A stretch of DNA of 64,000 nt from Massilia aurea (GCF_024753205.1 NZ_JANUGZ010000003.1:930001-994000); one strand, 5' to 3'; counted from the first letter of the stretch, positions 50,465 through 61,800 are shown. Numbers and translations: made by a program. Notes: generated by a model not told the origin, from the sequence alone.

Positions 50465-52219
50465 TCACAGGGTCTGCAACTGCTCGACGGCGCTGGCGAT
50501 TTCACCCGGCTCCATCGCGCGCAGGATGCGGCGGGTACGGGTCGTGACCACGCCAAGATCGGTATTCAGAATTTCCTGTTTCACCGCCAGCAGCTGCGCC
50601 GGGTGCATCGAAAACTCGCGCAGGCCCATGCCCAGCAGCAGGCGCGTGAGCTTGACGTCGCCGGCCATCTCGCCGCACACCGCTACATCCAGCCCGGCCT
50701 TGTGGCCCGTGGCGATGGTCGAGGCGATCAGCTGCAGCACCGCCGGGTGCAGCGGATTATACAGGTGCGCCACTTCGTAATCGACGCGGTCGATCGCCAG
50801 CAGATACTGGATCAGGTCATTGGTACCGATCGACAAAAAATCCATGCGGCGCACGAACAGCGGCAACGCCAGCGCGGCAGCCGGAATCTCGATCATGGCG
50901 CCGACTTCGATGCCTTCGTCGAAGCGGATCTTCTCGTCGCGCAGCTGGATCTTGGCCTGCTCGATCATGCCCAGCGTCTGGTCGATCTCGAACGCGTGCG
51001 CGAGCATCGGGATCAGGATGCGCACCTTGCCGAAGGCCGATGCGCGCAGGATCGCGCGCAGCTGCACCAAAAACATCTGCGGCTCGGCCAGGCAATAGCG
51101 GATCGCGCGCAGGCCAAGCGCCGGATTGAGCGCCGTGTGGTCGGTCTGGTCGAGCGGCTTGTCGGCGCCCACGTCGAGCGTGCGGATCGTGACCGGGCGG
51201 CCCTTCATCGCCAGCACCGCCTTGCGATACTGCTCGAACTGTTCTTCTTCGTCCGGGATGCGCAGCGCCTGCGCGCCGCGGCCCATGAACAGGAATTCGG
51301 AGCGGAACAGCCCCACGCCATTGGCGCCGGCTTCGAGAGCGGCCGGACAATCGTCGGGCAGTTCGATGTTGGCCAGCAGCGTGATCGTGGTGCCGTCGCG
51401 CGTGATGGCCGGTGTCTTCTTGAGCTTGAGCAGGCGCTTGCGTGCCTTGGCCATCGTGATCTGGCGCGCGCGGTATTGTTCAAGCACCAGCTGGCTCGGA
51501 TTGCAGATGACGACGCCGGCGTCGCCGTCGACGATCAGCCAGTCGTCCTGCTCCACCAGGCGCGACGCCTGGTCCATGCCGACGACTGCCGGGATATCCA
51601 GGCTGCGCGCGACAATGGCTGTGTGCGAGTTCTGGCCGCCGACATCGGTGACAAAGCCGATAAACGAACGGTCACGAAACGCCAGCATGTCGGCCGGCGA
51701 GATGTCGTGGGCCACGACGATCATTTGCGGCGGTGGCTGGTCTTCGTCGGCAAACACCGGCGCGACGCTCAGCGCGGTGCCGGTCAAGACCTTCAGCACG
51801 CGCTCGGCGACCTGCTGGATGTCGTACTTGCGCTCGCGCAGGTAGGGGTCTTCGATTTCGTCGAACTGCGCCGAGAGCTCATCGATCTGCGTCACCAGCG
51901 CCCATTCGGCGTTGTAGTGGCGCGCGCGGATGATGTCCAGTGGCGCTTCCGAGATCATCGGGTCGGACAGGATCAGCGCATGTACGTCGATGAAGGCGCC
52001 CAGTTCGGTCGGGGCATCCTTCGGCAGGCCGGCCCAGAGTTCCTGCAGATTGTGGTGGACGGCGGCGATCGCATCCTGCAGCCGCCGCACCTCGGCCTCG
52101 ACCTGTTCTTCAGGGACCAGGTAATGCTTGACGTCGAGTGCGGCCGGCGTGAGCAGGTGCGCGCGGCCGATCGCGATGCCGCGCGAAACCGGAATGCCGT
52201 GAAGGAGAAAGGAAGCCAT
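50465..52219 (-). CDS. ptsI: phosphoenolpyruvate-protein phosphotransferase (Enzyme I), 584 aa
   Basis: Transfers phosphate from PEP to HPr. The phosphorylated His lies in [14 protein letters not shown]. The PEP-binding domain shows [23 protein letters not shown] and the active Cys in AVCGEMAGD. The start [20 protein letters not shown] gives a normal length. It follows ptsH and the EIIA gene; no sugar-specific membrane component is in the window, which suggests a regulatory phosphorelay. Confidence 0.97.
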   Translation of the reverse strand: MASFLLHGIPVSRGIAIGRAHLLTPAALDVKHYLVPEEQVEAEVRRLQDAIAAVHHNLQELWAGLPKDAPTELGAFIDVHALILSDPMISEAPLDIIRARHYNAEWALVTQIDELSAQFDEIEDPYLRERKYDIQQVAERVLKVLTGTALSVAPVFADEDQPPPQMIVVAHDISPADMLAFRDRSFIGFVTDVGGQNSHTAIVARSLDIPAVVGMDQASRLVEQDDWLIVDGDAGVVICNPSQLVLEQYRARQITMAKARKRLLKLKKTPAITRDGTTITLLANIELPDDCPAALEAGANGVGLFRSEFLFMGRGAQALRIPDEEEQFEQYRKAVLAMKGRPVTIRTLDVGADKPLDQTDHTALNPALGLRAIRYCLAEPQMFLVQLRAILRASAFGKVRILIPMLAHAFEIDQTLGMIEQAKIQLRDEKIRFDEGIEVGAMIEIPAAALALPLFVRRMDFLSIGTNDLIQYLLAIDRVDYEVAHLYNPLHPAVLQLIASTIATGHKAGLDVAVCGEMAGDVKLTRLLLGMGLREFSMHPAQLLAVKQEILNTDLGVVTTRTRRILRAMEPGEIASAVEQLQTL

Positions 52220-52260
52220 GGAAGAATCCGTTGAACGCGAGGGGACCGCTTCACGCGGCA

Positions 52261-52530
52261 TTATTCACCTTCACCGAACTTGTCGTTGACGAGCGCCGTC
52301 AGGGCGGCCAGCGCGGCTTCTTCGTCAGCGCCATCGGCTTCGAGCGTGACCTTGGCGCCCTTGCCGGCGGCGAGCATCATGACACCCATGATCGACTTGG
52401 CATTGATGCGGCGGCCATTGCGGGTGAGCCAGACATCGCTCTTGTACCTGGCGGCCATTTGCGTGAACTTGGCGGAGGCCCGTGCGTGCAGGCCCAGCTT
52501 GTTGATGATCTCGAGTTCTTGTTGAATCAT
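52261..52530 (-). CDS. ptsH: phosphocarrier protein HPr, 89 aa
   Basis: Small phosphocarrier with His15 in LGLHARASAK and Ser46 in AKSIMGVMMLAAGKG. Ser46 is the residue regulated by HPr kinase in bacteria that have one; no hprK is visible here. It lies between the EIIA and ptsI genes. Confidence 0.97.
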   Translation of the reverse strand: MIQQELEIINKLGLHARASAKFTQMAARYKSDVWLTRNGRRINAKSIMGVMMLAAGKGAKVTLEADGADEEAALAALTALVNDKFGEGE

Positions 52531-52617
52531 AGTCGCTTTATCTTTTTTGTAATGTGTCTGACTGCGCCCGGTATCTCCTCGCACGCATCGCCATTGCCAA
52601 CGCCATCGCCGCCTGCC

Positions 52618-53019
52618 CTAGCCAACCCGGATCCGGTTATCCACCCGCACTGCCCCGTTCTGCGCGCCGGCCAGCGCCATCTCGACGACCACGTCGAGCG
52701 AGTCGCGCCGGTAGGTGATCGCGCGCAGCAGCATCGGCAGGCTGATGCCGGCGATGACTTCCACGTGGCCCGCGTCGGCCAGTGAATTGCAGCAGTTCGA
52801 CGGCGTGCCGCCCTTGACGTCGGTGATCACCAGGACGCCGTCGCCGTCGTCCAGGCGCGCGATGGCCTCCTTGGCCAGGCAGTTGATCTGGCCGATATCC
52901 TGGTCAGCGGTCACGTCGATTGCCTCGACGCGCTCGGTGGGGCCGCGAAACACGTGCGTCGCTGCGGCGATGAATGCCTGGCCCAAAGGTGCGTGGGTCA
53001 GGAGCAGAATGCCTACCAT
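52618..53019 (-). CDS. PTS EIIA component, mannose family, 133 aa
   Basis: A single EIIA-Man-type domain with the phosphorylated His9 in LLLTHAPLG and the family VLVITDVKGGTPSNCC loop. No IIB, IIC or IID partner is near, so it is probably a phosphorylation-state signal rather than a transport part. The start ATG 53019 lies 4 bases after the gshB stop, and ptsH follows. This gshB-EIIA-ptsH-ptsI order is common in Burkholderiales. Confidence 0.93.
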   Translation of the reverse strand: MVGILLLTHAPLGQAFIAAATHVFRGPTERVEAIDVTADQDIGQINCLAKEAIARLDDGDGVLVITDVKGGTPSNCCNSLADAGHVEVIAGISLPMLLRAITYRRDSLDVVVEMALAGAQNGAVRVDNRIRVG

Positions 53020-53023
53020 GTCG

Positions 53024-53968
53024 TTATCCAAGTACTTTCTGTTCAACCGCGTCGATGAACATCGCGGCCACGTCAAAACCGGTCTGGTCGAAGATCTCCT
53101 GGAAGCAGGTCGGGCTGGTCACGTTCACTTCGGTCAGGTTCTCGCCGATCACGTCCAATCCTACCAGTAACAGGCCACGCTCGGCCAGCAACGGGCCGAG
53201 GGCTTCGGCGATCTCGCGATCACGCTCGCTGATCGGCTGCGCCACGCCGATGCCGCCGGCGGCCAGGTTGCCGCGCACTTCGCCGTTTTGCGGAATCCGC
53301 GCCAGCACGAATGGCACCGGCTTGCCGCCGATGACCAGCACGCGCTTGTCGCCCTTGTCGATCGCCGGGATGAATTTCTGGGCCATGATCGTGTAACGGC
53401 CATTGGCCGTCAGCGTCTCGATGATCGAACCCAGATTGAGCGCGTCGCTTTTGACCCGGAAGATGCCGGCGCCGCCCATGCCGTCGAGCGGCTTGAAGAT
53501 CACGTCGCCATGCTTGGCGTGGAAGGCGCGCAGGCGCGCTTCATCCGACGTGACCATCGTTGGCGACGTGTATTGGCTGAACTGGCCAATCGCCAGTTTT
53601 TCGTTGTGATCGCGGATCGCCGACGGGCTGTTGATCACGCAGGCGCCTTGGCGCACGGCCAGTTCGAGCAGGTAGGTGCCGTAGACGTATTCCATGTCGA
53701 ACGGCGGGTCCTTGCGCTCGATGATCGCGTCGAACTCGGACAGCTTCACGTCGACGGCAGTATCGGCCGTGTACCAGACATCCGGCTCGCCCGTCAGGTG
53801 GATCTGCATCACGCGCGCGCTGACGATGCCTTCTTCGAGCACCATGTCGCGCTGTTCGAAGAAGTACAGGGCATGACCGCGCCGGGCCGCCTCGCGCATC
53901 ATGGCGAAGGTCGAATCCTTGTAAATCTTGAATCCGGACAGCGGGTCGGCGAGAAAAGCGATTTTCAT
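53024..53968 (-). CDS. gshB: glutathione synthetase, 314 aa
   Basis: ATP-grasp enzyme adding glycine to gamma-glutamylcysteine. The N-terminal part reads MKIAFLADPLSGFKIYKDST. The ATP-grasp motifs are KPLDGMGGAGIFRV and VRGNLAAGGIGVA with the metal ligand segment LTEVNVTSPTCFQEI. It follows gshA after 88 bases that hold a strong hairpin. Confidence 0.97.
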   Translation of the reverse strand: MKIAFLADPLSGFKIYKDSTFAMMREAARRGHALYFFEQRDMVLEEGIVSARVMQIHLTGEPDVWYTADTAVDVKLSEFDAIIERKDPPFDMEYVYGTYLLELAVRQGACVINSPSAIRDHNEKLAIGQFSQYTSPTMVTSDEARLRAFHAKHGDVIFKPLDGMGGAGIFRVKSDALNLGSIIETLTANGRYTIMAQKFIPAIDKGDKRVLVIGGKPVPFVLARIPQNGEVRGNLAAGGIGVAQPISERDREIAEALGPLLAERGLLLVGLDVIGENLTEVNVTSPTCFQEIFDQTGFDVAAMFIDAVEQKVLG

Positions 53969-54009
53969 GGGGCGTCCAATCGATGTAATACCTTGATTTT
54001 AGCCCGAAA

Positions 54010-54045
54010 CGGCAAACCTCGCGGACCAAGCCCCGAGGTTTGCCG
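54010..54045 (-). promoter_or_regulatory. perfect 12-bp hairpin between gshA and gshB
   Basis: CGGCAAACCTCG (54010-54021) pairs exactly with CGAGGTTTGCCG (54034-54045) across 12 bases. No clean T-run follows on -, so it is more likely an attenuator or mRNA-processing/stability element than a terminator. Confidence 0.6.
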
Positions 54046-54056
54046 GACGCAGTGCG

Positions 54057-55358
54057 TCAGTACACTTCCGGATTCGGATCGGTGCGTTCGAGTTCGAGCG
54101 ATGCGGCCAGCATGCCCAGGCGCGCGACCACGCCGTACACGTAAAAGCGGTTGGGCGCGGCGGTGCCCGGCTTGGCCTTCGGATCGGGCATCGCGTGCTG
54201 CTGCGCGAACGCCAGCGGCACGAACTGCGAACCGGGCGCATTGAGGTTCTGGTCGATGCCGCGCTCGGCGTGCACGCGGTAGAAGCCACCCACAACATAG
54301 CGGTCGATCATGTAGACGACCGGTTCGGCGACCGCGTCGTCGATCGATTCGAAGGTGGGCACGCCTTCCTGGATGATCAGATCGGTCACGGCCACGCCAT
54401 CCTTGACCACCGACATGCGCGCGCGCTGGGCCGGGGTCAGGTCGCGCACTTCGCTCGCGTCCTTGATGGTCATGATGCCCATGCCATAGGTGCCGGCGTC
54501 GGGCTTGAGGATCACGAAGGGCTTGCGCTCCTTCATGCCGTATTCCTTGTACTTCTTCTTGATCTTCGAGAACAGCGCCGAGACGTCGTCGGCCAGCGCT
54601 TCGGTGCCGACGTTCTCGCGCAGGTCGACTTCGGCGCAGGTGCTGTGCAGCGGGTTGACCAGCCACGGATCGATGTCGATCAGCTTGCCGAACTTCTTGG
54701 CCACTTCGTCCAGCGCCTTGAGGTGGTTGCTCTTGCGGCGCAGCGCCCAGCCGGCGTGCAGCGGGGGCAGCAAGGCCTGTTCGTGGACGTTTTCGAGGAT
54801 CGACGGGATGCCGGCCGACAGGTCATTGTTGAGCAGGATGGTGCACGGGTCGAAGTCAGGCAGGCCGACGCGGCGGCCATTGCTTGATCGCACGAGCGGT
54901 TCGAGCACGAGCATATTGCCGTCAGGCAGCGCCAGCGGGGTCGGCTCGGTGATCTCGGGCGAGAACGTGCCAAGGCGGACATGCAAGCCGGTCTGGCGGA
55001 AGATCTGCATCAGGCGCGCGACGTTCTGCAGGTAGATCGGGCTGCGGCGGTCGGCGTCCGGCACCAGCAGCAGGTTGCGCGCGTCGGGGCAATACTTGTC
55101 GACGGCGGCCATGGCCGCCTGCACCGTCAGCGGCAGCATCTCGCTGGCCAGGTTGTTGAAGCCGCCCGGGAACAGGTTGGTGTCCACCGGTGCGAGCTTG
55201 TAGCCGGCATTTCGCAGATCGACCGAGCAATAAAATGGCGGCGTGTGCTCCTGCCACTCGAGGCGGAACCAGCGCTCGATGGCAGGCGTGGCTTCGAGGA
55301 TTTTCTTTTCCAGGTCCAGCAAAGGACCGGTCTGGGCGGTGGCGAGGTGCGGAACCAT
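54057..55358 (-). CDS. gshA: glutamate-cysteine ligase, betaproteobacterial type, 433 aa
   Basis: Makes gamma-glutamylcysteine. It belongs to the GshA family typical of beta- and some other proteobacteria, distinct from the E. coli enzyme: DTNLFPGGFNNLASEMLP near residues 58-75, KPDAGTYGMGIMTIKD, and RYVVGGFYRVHAERG. The start MVPHLATAQTG gives a normal length. It is the first gene of the run gshA-gshB-EIIA-ptsH-ptsI. Confidence 0.95.
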   Translation of the reverse strand: MVPHLATAQTGPLLDLEKKILEATPAIERWFRLEWQEHTPPFYCSVDLRNAGYKLAPVDTNLFPGGFNNLASEMLPLTVQAAMAAVDKYCPDARNLLLVPDADRRSPIYLQNVARLMQIFRQTGLHVRLGTFSPEITEPTPLALPDGNMLVLEPLVRSSNGRRVGLPDFDPCTILLNNDLSAGIPSILENVHEQALLPPLHAGWALRRKSNHLKALDEVAKKFGKLIDIDPWLVNPLHSTCAEVDLRENVGTEALADDVSALFSKIKKKYKEYGMKERKPFVILKPDAGTYGMGIMTIKDASEVRDLTPAQRARMSVVKDGVAVTDLIIQEGVPTFESIDDAVAEPVVYMIDRYVVGGFYRVHAERGIDQNLNAPGSQFVPLAFAQQHAMPDPKAKPGTAAPNRFYVYGVVARLGMLAASLELERTDPNPEVY

Positions 55359-55458
55359 TGATTGGACGTCCTTGTTGTGCGCTTCTTGTTGTTAATTTAA
55401 CTTGGGAATCGCATATGGGGTTGGTCCGGGTATTTTAAAGGGCAATGCGAAGAATGCA

Positions 55459-55495
55459 AAAAACGCCGTCCCCGCTTGTGCGGAGACGACGTTTT
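55459..55495 (-). terminator. intrinsic terminator after amtB
   Basis: Read on -, AAAACGTCGTC pairs with GACGGCGTTTT around CTCCGCACAAGCGGG, itself a small inner stem, and ends in GTTTTTT. It lies 25 bases beyond the amtB stop. Confidence 0.85.
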
Positions 55496-55520
55496 CAGGG
55501 ACCAGCGACGACGGAGCGGA

Positions 55521-56921
55521 TCAGTAACGGTAAGCCGACTCGCCGTGGCTCGTGATGTCCAGGCCTTCGCGTTCCTCTTCTTCCGGCACACGCAGACCGA
55601 TCACGATATCCACCAGCTTGAAGGCGATGAAGGCGACGACGGCCGACCAGATGACGGTCACGCCGATTGCATGGGCCTGGATCCACAGCTGGCCGACGAT
55701 CGAGTAGCTCGTGTTCATCGCATTGGTCGTGTAATCCCACACGCCCTGCCCGCCTAGTGCCGGCGACGCAAACACACCGGTCAGCATCGCGCCGAGGATA
55801 CCGCCCACGCCGTGCACGCCGAACACGTCGAGCGAATCGTCAGCGCGCAGCAGGCGCTTCAGACCCGTCACGCCCCACAGGCAGACGATACCGGCCAGCA
55901 GGCCGATGACCAGCGCGCCCATCGGACCGACGAAGCCGGCGCCCGGGGTGATGGCCACCAGGCCCGACACGGCGCCCGATGCGGCGCCCAGCATCGATGG
56001 CTTGTGCTTGAAGACCCACTCGCCCAGCACCCAGGTGAGGGTCGCGCCGGCAGTGGCCAGCAGCGTGTTCAGGAACGCCAGTGCCGCCACGTCGCCTGCT
56101 TCGAGCGCCGAGCCGGCATTGAAGCCGAACCAGCCGACCCACAGCAGCGACGCGCCGACCATCGTCATCGGCAGCGAGTGTGGCGCCATCGATTCACGGC
56201 CGTAGCCGATCCGCTTGCCGATCACATAAGCGCCCACCAGGCCGGCCACGGCCGAGTTGATGTGCACCACGGTGCCGCCCGCGAAGTCGAGCGCGCCCTG
56301 CTGCCACAGGTAGCCAGCAGCTGCAGTAACGGTTTGCAGCGACGCAGCGTCGGTGATGGCGTCAGGACCGGCCCAGAACCAGACCATGTGCGCGACCGGC
56401 AGGTAGCCGAACGTGAACCACAGCACGACGAACACCAGCACGGCCGCGAACTTGGCGCGCTCGGCAAAGGCGCCGACGATCAGCGCGCAGGTAATCGCTG
56501 CGAAGGTGCCCTGGAAGGCGACGAAGATGAATTCGGGGATCATCGTCTCTTTGCTGAAGGTCGCGGCCATCGCAAACTTGCCGGCGACCGGATCCCAGAT
56601 GCCTTGCAGGAAGGCGCGGTCGAAGCCGCCGATGAACGCGTTGCCCTGCGTGAAGGCCAGCGAGTAGCCGTACAGGCACCACAGCACGATCACGAGGGCA
56701 AACACCATCATCACCTGCATCAGCACCGACAGCATGTTCTTGGCGCGCACCAGGCCGCCGTAGAACAGCGCCAGGCCGGGAATGGTCATCAGGATCACCA
56801 GCAGCGTGGCGACGAACATCCAGGCCGTATCCCCCTTGTTGATGGACGGCGCCGCCATGGCCGGCAGGGCAACGCCCAGGCCCAGCAAGGCGGTCAGTAT
56901 CGTTGTAGTTATGCGCTTCAT
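55521..56921 (-). CDS. amtB: ammonium transporter AmtB, 466 aa
   Basis: A signal peptide (MKRITTTILTALLGLGVALPAMA) precedes eleven membrane segments. The Amt signatures are present: GLALFYGGLVRAKNMLS, FAFQGTFAAITCALI-type VAFQGTFAAIT, the twin-His region with DFAGGTVVHINSAVAG, and FGVHGVGGILGAMLTG. The cytoplasmic tail (REGLDITSHGESAY) is the usual GlnK-responsive end. It lies 14 bases after glnK, with an AGAGGGAA ribosome site. Confidence 0.96.
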   Translation of the reverse strand: MKRITTTILTALLGLGVALPAMAAPSINKGDTAWMFVATLLVILMTIPGLALFYGGLVRAKNMLSVLMQVMMVFALVIVLWCLYGYSLAFTQGNAFIGGFDRAFLQGIWDPVAGKFAMAATFSKETMIPEFIFVAFQGTFAAITCALIVGAFAERAKFAAVLVFVVLWFTFGYLPVAHMVWFWAGPDAITDAASLQTVTAAAGYLWQQGALDFAGGTVVHINSAVAGLVGAYVIGKRIGYGRESMAPHSLPMTMVGASLLWVGWFGFNAGSALEAGDVAALAFLNTLLATAGATLTWVLGEWVFKHKPSMLGAASGAVSGLVAITPGAGFVGPMGALVIGLLAGIVCLWGVTGLKRLLRADDSLDVFGVHGVGGILGAMLTGVFASPALGGQGVWDYTTNAMNTSYSIVGQLWIQAHAIGVTVIWSAVVAFIAFKLVDIVIGLRVPEEEEREGLDITSHGESAYRY

Positions 56922-56935
56922 GAAAACATTCCCTC

Positions 56936-58028
<1,093 letters not shown>

Positions 58029-58105
58029 GACAAACCCCTTGATGAACAACATGAAAAATGACTGCTTGTGGATCCTCGTGATGTTCTTTATCTATGGTTT
58101 ATTTA

Positions 58106-58120
58106 GCAGGATGCGTGCCA
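58106..58120 (-). promoter_or_regulatory. sigma-54 promoter of torF-glnK-amtB
   Basis: Read on -, the site is TGGCACGCATCCTGC, one mismatch from the consensus TGGCACG-N4-TTGC, with correct GG-to-GC spacing. The implied start near 58094 leaves a leader of about 66 bases before torF. Confidence 0.9.
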
Positions 58121-58152
58121 GCTCATAACCAGCTCATAGCCACCTCATAAAC
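58120..58152. repeat. three 11-bp phased direct repeats upstream of the sigma-54 promoter
   Basis: On - the units read TATGAGGTGGC, TATGAGCTGGT and TATGAGCTGGC. The last overlaps the -24 element. The 11-bp period puts all three on the same face of the helix. Confidence 0.7.
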
Positions 58153-58265
58153 GGGAAAAAGGTCCTTGTTTTTTTGGTAAACACGCCCCACATCGGTTTT
58201 GCTACAACACAACGGACCGCACACGGCACCCAGACGGCCGTTCGGCGCACTACATCAGGTCACAT

Positions 58266-58282
58266 TGCACCATCATGGAGCG
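58266..58282. promoter_or_regulatory. NtrC-type enhancer site
   Basis: TGCACCATCATGGAGCG matches the NtrC consensus TGCACYAWNNWGGTGCA at all but two positions. It lies about 155 bases upstream of the sigma-54 promoter, a normal enhancer distance, and 29 bases before the ubiK start. No ntrC gene is in the window. Confidence 0.65.
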
Positions 58283-58310
58283 TGCGGCCTCGGCAGAAAG
58301 GGAAATGGAT

Positions 58311-58739
58311 ATGAGTAATAGCAACTTCTTCAGCGACTTGCAGGGCAAGATCAACCAGGCGCTCGAGAGCGGTCCGGCCAAGGACATTGAACGCAATGTG
58401 AAGGCAGCCATGACGTCGGGCTTTTCCAAGCTCGATCTGGTGACGCGCGAGGAATTCGATATCCAGGCCCAGGTGCTGGCCAAGACCCGCAGCAAGCTCG
58501 AAGCGCTCGAACTGCGCGTGAGCGAGCTCGAAGCCAAGCTGGGTGCAGGCAGCACCACGGCGTCGTCGGCAACCTCATCGGCAACCTCGGCGACAGCGGC
58601 CTCGGCATCGGCCGCTTTTCCGACCTCGGGCAGCTCGGCGATTCCAATGCCAGGCGCTGCGCCGTCGGCTACTGCGCCGTTCCCGGCCGCACCGGAAGAC
58701 CCGACGATCGTCGTGCCGCCAACGCTCGACAAGCATTAA
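58311..58739 (+). CDS. ubiK: UbiK/BMFP accessory factor for ubiquinone synthesis, 142 aa
   Basis: The helical core (MSNSNFFSDLQGKINQAL, then a coiled coil TRSKLEALELRVSELEAKLG) is the BMFP domain of UbiK, which assists aerobic ubiquinone synthesis and binds lipids. The C-terminal half is low-complexity Ala/Ser/Thr/Pro, longer than E. coli UbiK (96 aa). ATG 58311 has an AAAGGGA ribosome site; ATGs at 58275 and 58305 are alternatives. It is divergent from the torF-glnK-amtB operon. Confidence 0.88.
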   Translation: MSNSNFFSDLQGKINQALESGPAKDIERNVKAAMTSGFSKLDLVTREEFDIQAQVLAKTRSKLEALELRVSELEAKLGAGSTTASSATSSATSATAASASAAFPTSGSSAIPMPGAAPSATAPFPAAPEDPTIVVPPTLDKH

Positions 58740-58765
58740 ACAGTTACCAGCGTCTATTTGAACGC

Positions 58766-58786
58766 GTGGGCGGGAAACCCGCCCAC
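58766..58786. terminator. compact hairpin between ubiK and the M1-fusion gene
   Basis: GTGGGCGGG and CCCGCCCAC form a perfect 9-bp stem around AAA between two convergent genes. It has no T-run, so it is a probable but weak bidirectional terminator. Confidence 0.5.
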
Positions 58787-58801
58787 CCTACTGCCCAGTT
58801 T

Positions 58802-61800
58802 TCAATCGATGCTGACTTCCTTGCGGTTGTCACGCGCCACGCGGTCGATCAGCTTGTTGTACGGGTCGATACCCACATCGAACGGCTGCTCCTTGACGGT
58901 CACCGTCACAGTCGGATTCTCGCCCCGTAATACGCGCTTCTCCAATAACAGCACCCGCTCGTCCGACTCCTTGGCATCCTCCGCGCGCGCGAACACGCCG
59001 ATCTCCACCGCCTCGTCATAGGTGCGCGGCGTTTCCTGTCCCTTGCCGTCGGCCTGCATCTTCGCCAGATGCAGTTTCATCGTCACGTCCCACTGTCCGT
59101 CCGGGCGCTTGACGGCCTTCGCATCGGTTACGCGGTTATCGTAGAAGACGATGCGTTCGAACAGGTCGGCGATCAGCGCGTGCTTGCCGACCGGAGCTTC
59201 GGCGCGGATGTAGTCGACCAGTTCGGCGGATGTCGCAAACGGCGCCTCCTGATAGCCCTTGTCCTGCAGGAAGCGCTTGAGGGCGCGGTTGAGCGCCGCT
59301 TCACCGATCTCGTCGCGCAGGCGGTAAAAGACCAGGCTGCCCTTGCGGTAGTGGATGTAGTCCTGGTTCTCCACGCGCACTAGCGGCAGCTCCTCGATCT
59401 TTTCGGCGCCGCGCGAACTGAGATAGCGGTCCAGTTCATAGCGCAGGAAACGGCGCATCTGGTGCGGGCCGTATTCCTTCTCCATCACCATCAGCGCCGA
59501 GTACTGCGCCAGCGATTCGATCAGCATGCTCGCGCCCTGCACATTCGCGGCCGTGACCTGGTGGCCCCACCACTGGTGCGCCATCTCGTGCGCCGTCACG
59601 TAGAACACGTAGTCGATGTCCTCTTTGTCGCGCAGGTCGGCGATGAAGCCGATCGATTCCGAGAACGGGATCGTGTTGGCGAACGATTGCGCGAAGCGCT
59701 GGTAGTTCGGGAATTCCAGGATGCGCACCTGCTTGTGCTGGTACGGCGTGAACTGGGTCGTGAAGTAGTCGAGCGACTTTTGCGTGCCCGCGATCATCCG
59801 GTCGACGTTGTAGACGTGCTTCGGATCGTGATAGATCTCGATCGGGATGCCGTGCCAATCGCTTTTCTTGACCTGCCAGTTGGCCGAGAGGTAGGCGAAG
59901 AACGGCATCATCTTCTGGTCCATCTTGTAGCGATAGTAGTTGCGGCCGTTTTCCTTCCACGCCTTTTGCAGGTAGCCCGGTGCCAGCGCGATCTGGTCGC
60001 CGCTGGTGGAGACGGTGGTATCGAAGCTGATCCAGTCGGCGTCATCCCCGAACATCGTGTTGGCGCGGGCCGCCTGGTTTTCAAGCTTGGCCATGCGCTC
60101 CGGCTCGCCCAGGCCGCGCTTGCGGCGCTCGTTGCGGTCCAGTAGTTCGAACTCGCTCTGGTAGCCGACCAGCGGGAAGAACTCGCGGTTGTTGAAGAAC
60201 GTGCCATTCAGGTTGAGCGTGTCGCCCCTGCCCGCGTTGGAAAAACCGGGGCGGCGCACGTCGACCGTGAAGTCCAGCGCCAGGCGGGCGCCCGGCGCCG
60301 TCGGCTGCGCGAGCTTAAGTATCCGGAAGCCCGCCACCTGGTCATCCAGGACCACCGTGTGCGCGGGCAGGCCGGCAAACGTGGTCACGACGTCCGGATT
60401 GACCTGCAGGCGCAGCGTGTCAAGCGGCTGGCTCGTCTTGTTTTCGAAGACGTAACGGCCCTTGACCATCACGCGCCGCTCGGCCGGGTAGATGTCCACC
60501 GCAGCGCGCACATCGACGATCTTCACGTGCGGCAGGTCCTTGTACTTGCGGTAGGTCTTTTCGTATCTGGCCTGCTTGTCCATCGCCACGTTCTGCGCTT
60601 CGTAGCGGCCCAGCGTGACGGTATTGTGGAAGATCCAGCCACCCACCAGCGCGAACGCGATCGTGCAGGCGGCCAGCGCAGCGCCCGATGCGCTTTTCAG
60701 GCGCCGCGTTGCTTCGCGCGTGCGGGTGCGCCACTCGACCGACAGGCCGCGCACCCAGAACGCCTGGGCCACGATCAGGCCCGCCACGGCAAACAGGGTC
60801 CAGTACAGCGCGAACCACGACCAGCCTGCGATGAAGTGGCCGAAGCCGTTCATGTCCGAGTACGGCGTCTCGGGCAGCAGAGCGATGTTGTACAGGTTGT
60901 GATCGAAGTGCAGGACTGACAGGACGATTTGCGACACGATCAGCACGATCATGAACAGGTAGCCCAGAAACTTGTTGTTCGTGACGACCTGCAGCGCCAC
61001 GGCGATCAGCGCCATCAGGATGTACGGCGTGCCGGCCATGAACACGCCCTGCAGATACACCATCGGTTCGATCGGCGCCCCGCCCTTGTACAGCTGGATA
61101 GCGATCGCGGTCAGGATCCCGGCAAACAGGAAAGCCAGCACCACGCCCACGAGGGCCAGGCTCTTCGCCACCAGCGGCGCCCAGTTCGGCATTGGCATCG
61201 CGTCGCTCACGTCGGCGATGCCGGCCTGGCGCTCCTTGAAAATCAGTTCACCGGCGTAGAAGATCACGATGATGAGCAGCAGGAAGTTGTAGCTGCCCTT
61301 GAGCAGCTCGATCATCAGGTAGGTGCGCGGGTAGACGTCGGTGCCGAACATCTGGTGCAGCTGACTCGAGCTGCCCACCATATTGAGTACGCCGAACAGC
61401 AGCATGACCAGGAACGGCACGCTCTTGAAGACGGCTACGGCATCGAAGACGAAGATATGCCAGCACTGGGTCCAGCGCGTGCCGCGTGTGAAGCGCGGAG
61501 CGATGCGTGGCAGCGCGACGTGCGCCGGCGTGCCCGCTACCGGCGCTGCCGCTTTGGCCTTGCCGAACAGGCGCTTTCCGGTGCCGGCGCGCTGCGGCTT
61601 GAACAGCGCCAGCGTCAGGCCAAGCAGCGCCAGGCCGATCACGCTCCACAACAGCCGGTTGGCCAGCATATAGCCCCCGATGGCCGGCAGGCCGGCATTC
61701 GATTCGGCGGTGGAGAAGTAACGCGTAGCGCGGCCCAGGGCGCGCAGGCCGAACGGGTCGGCCAGCACGGCGAACCACTCGTTGTCGATATTGCCGGTGA

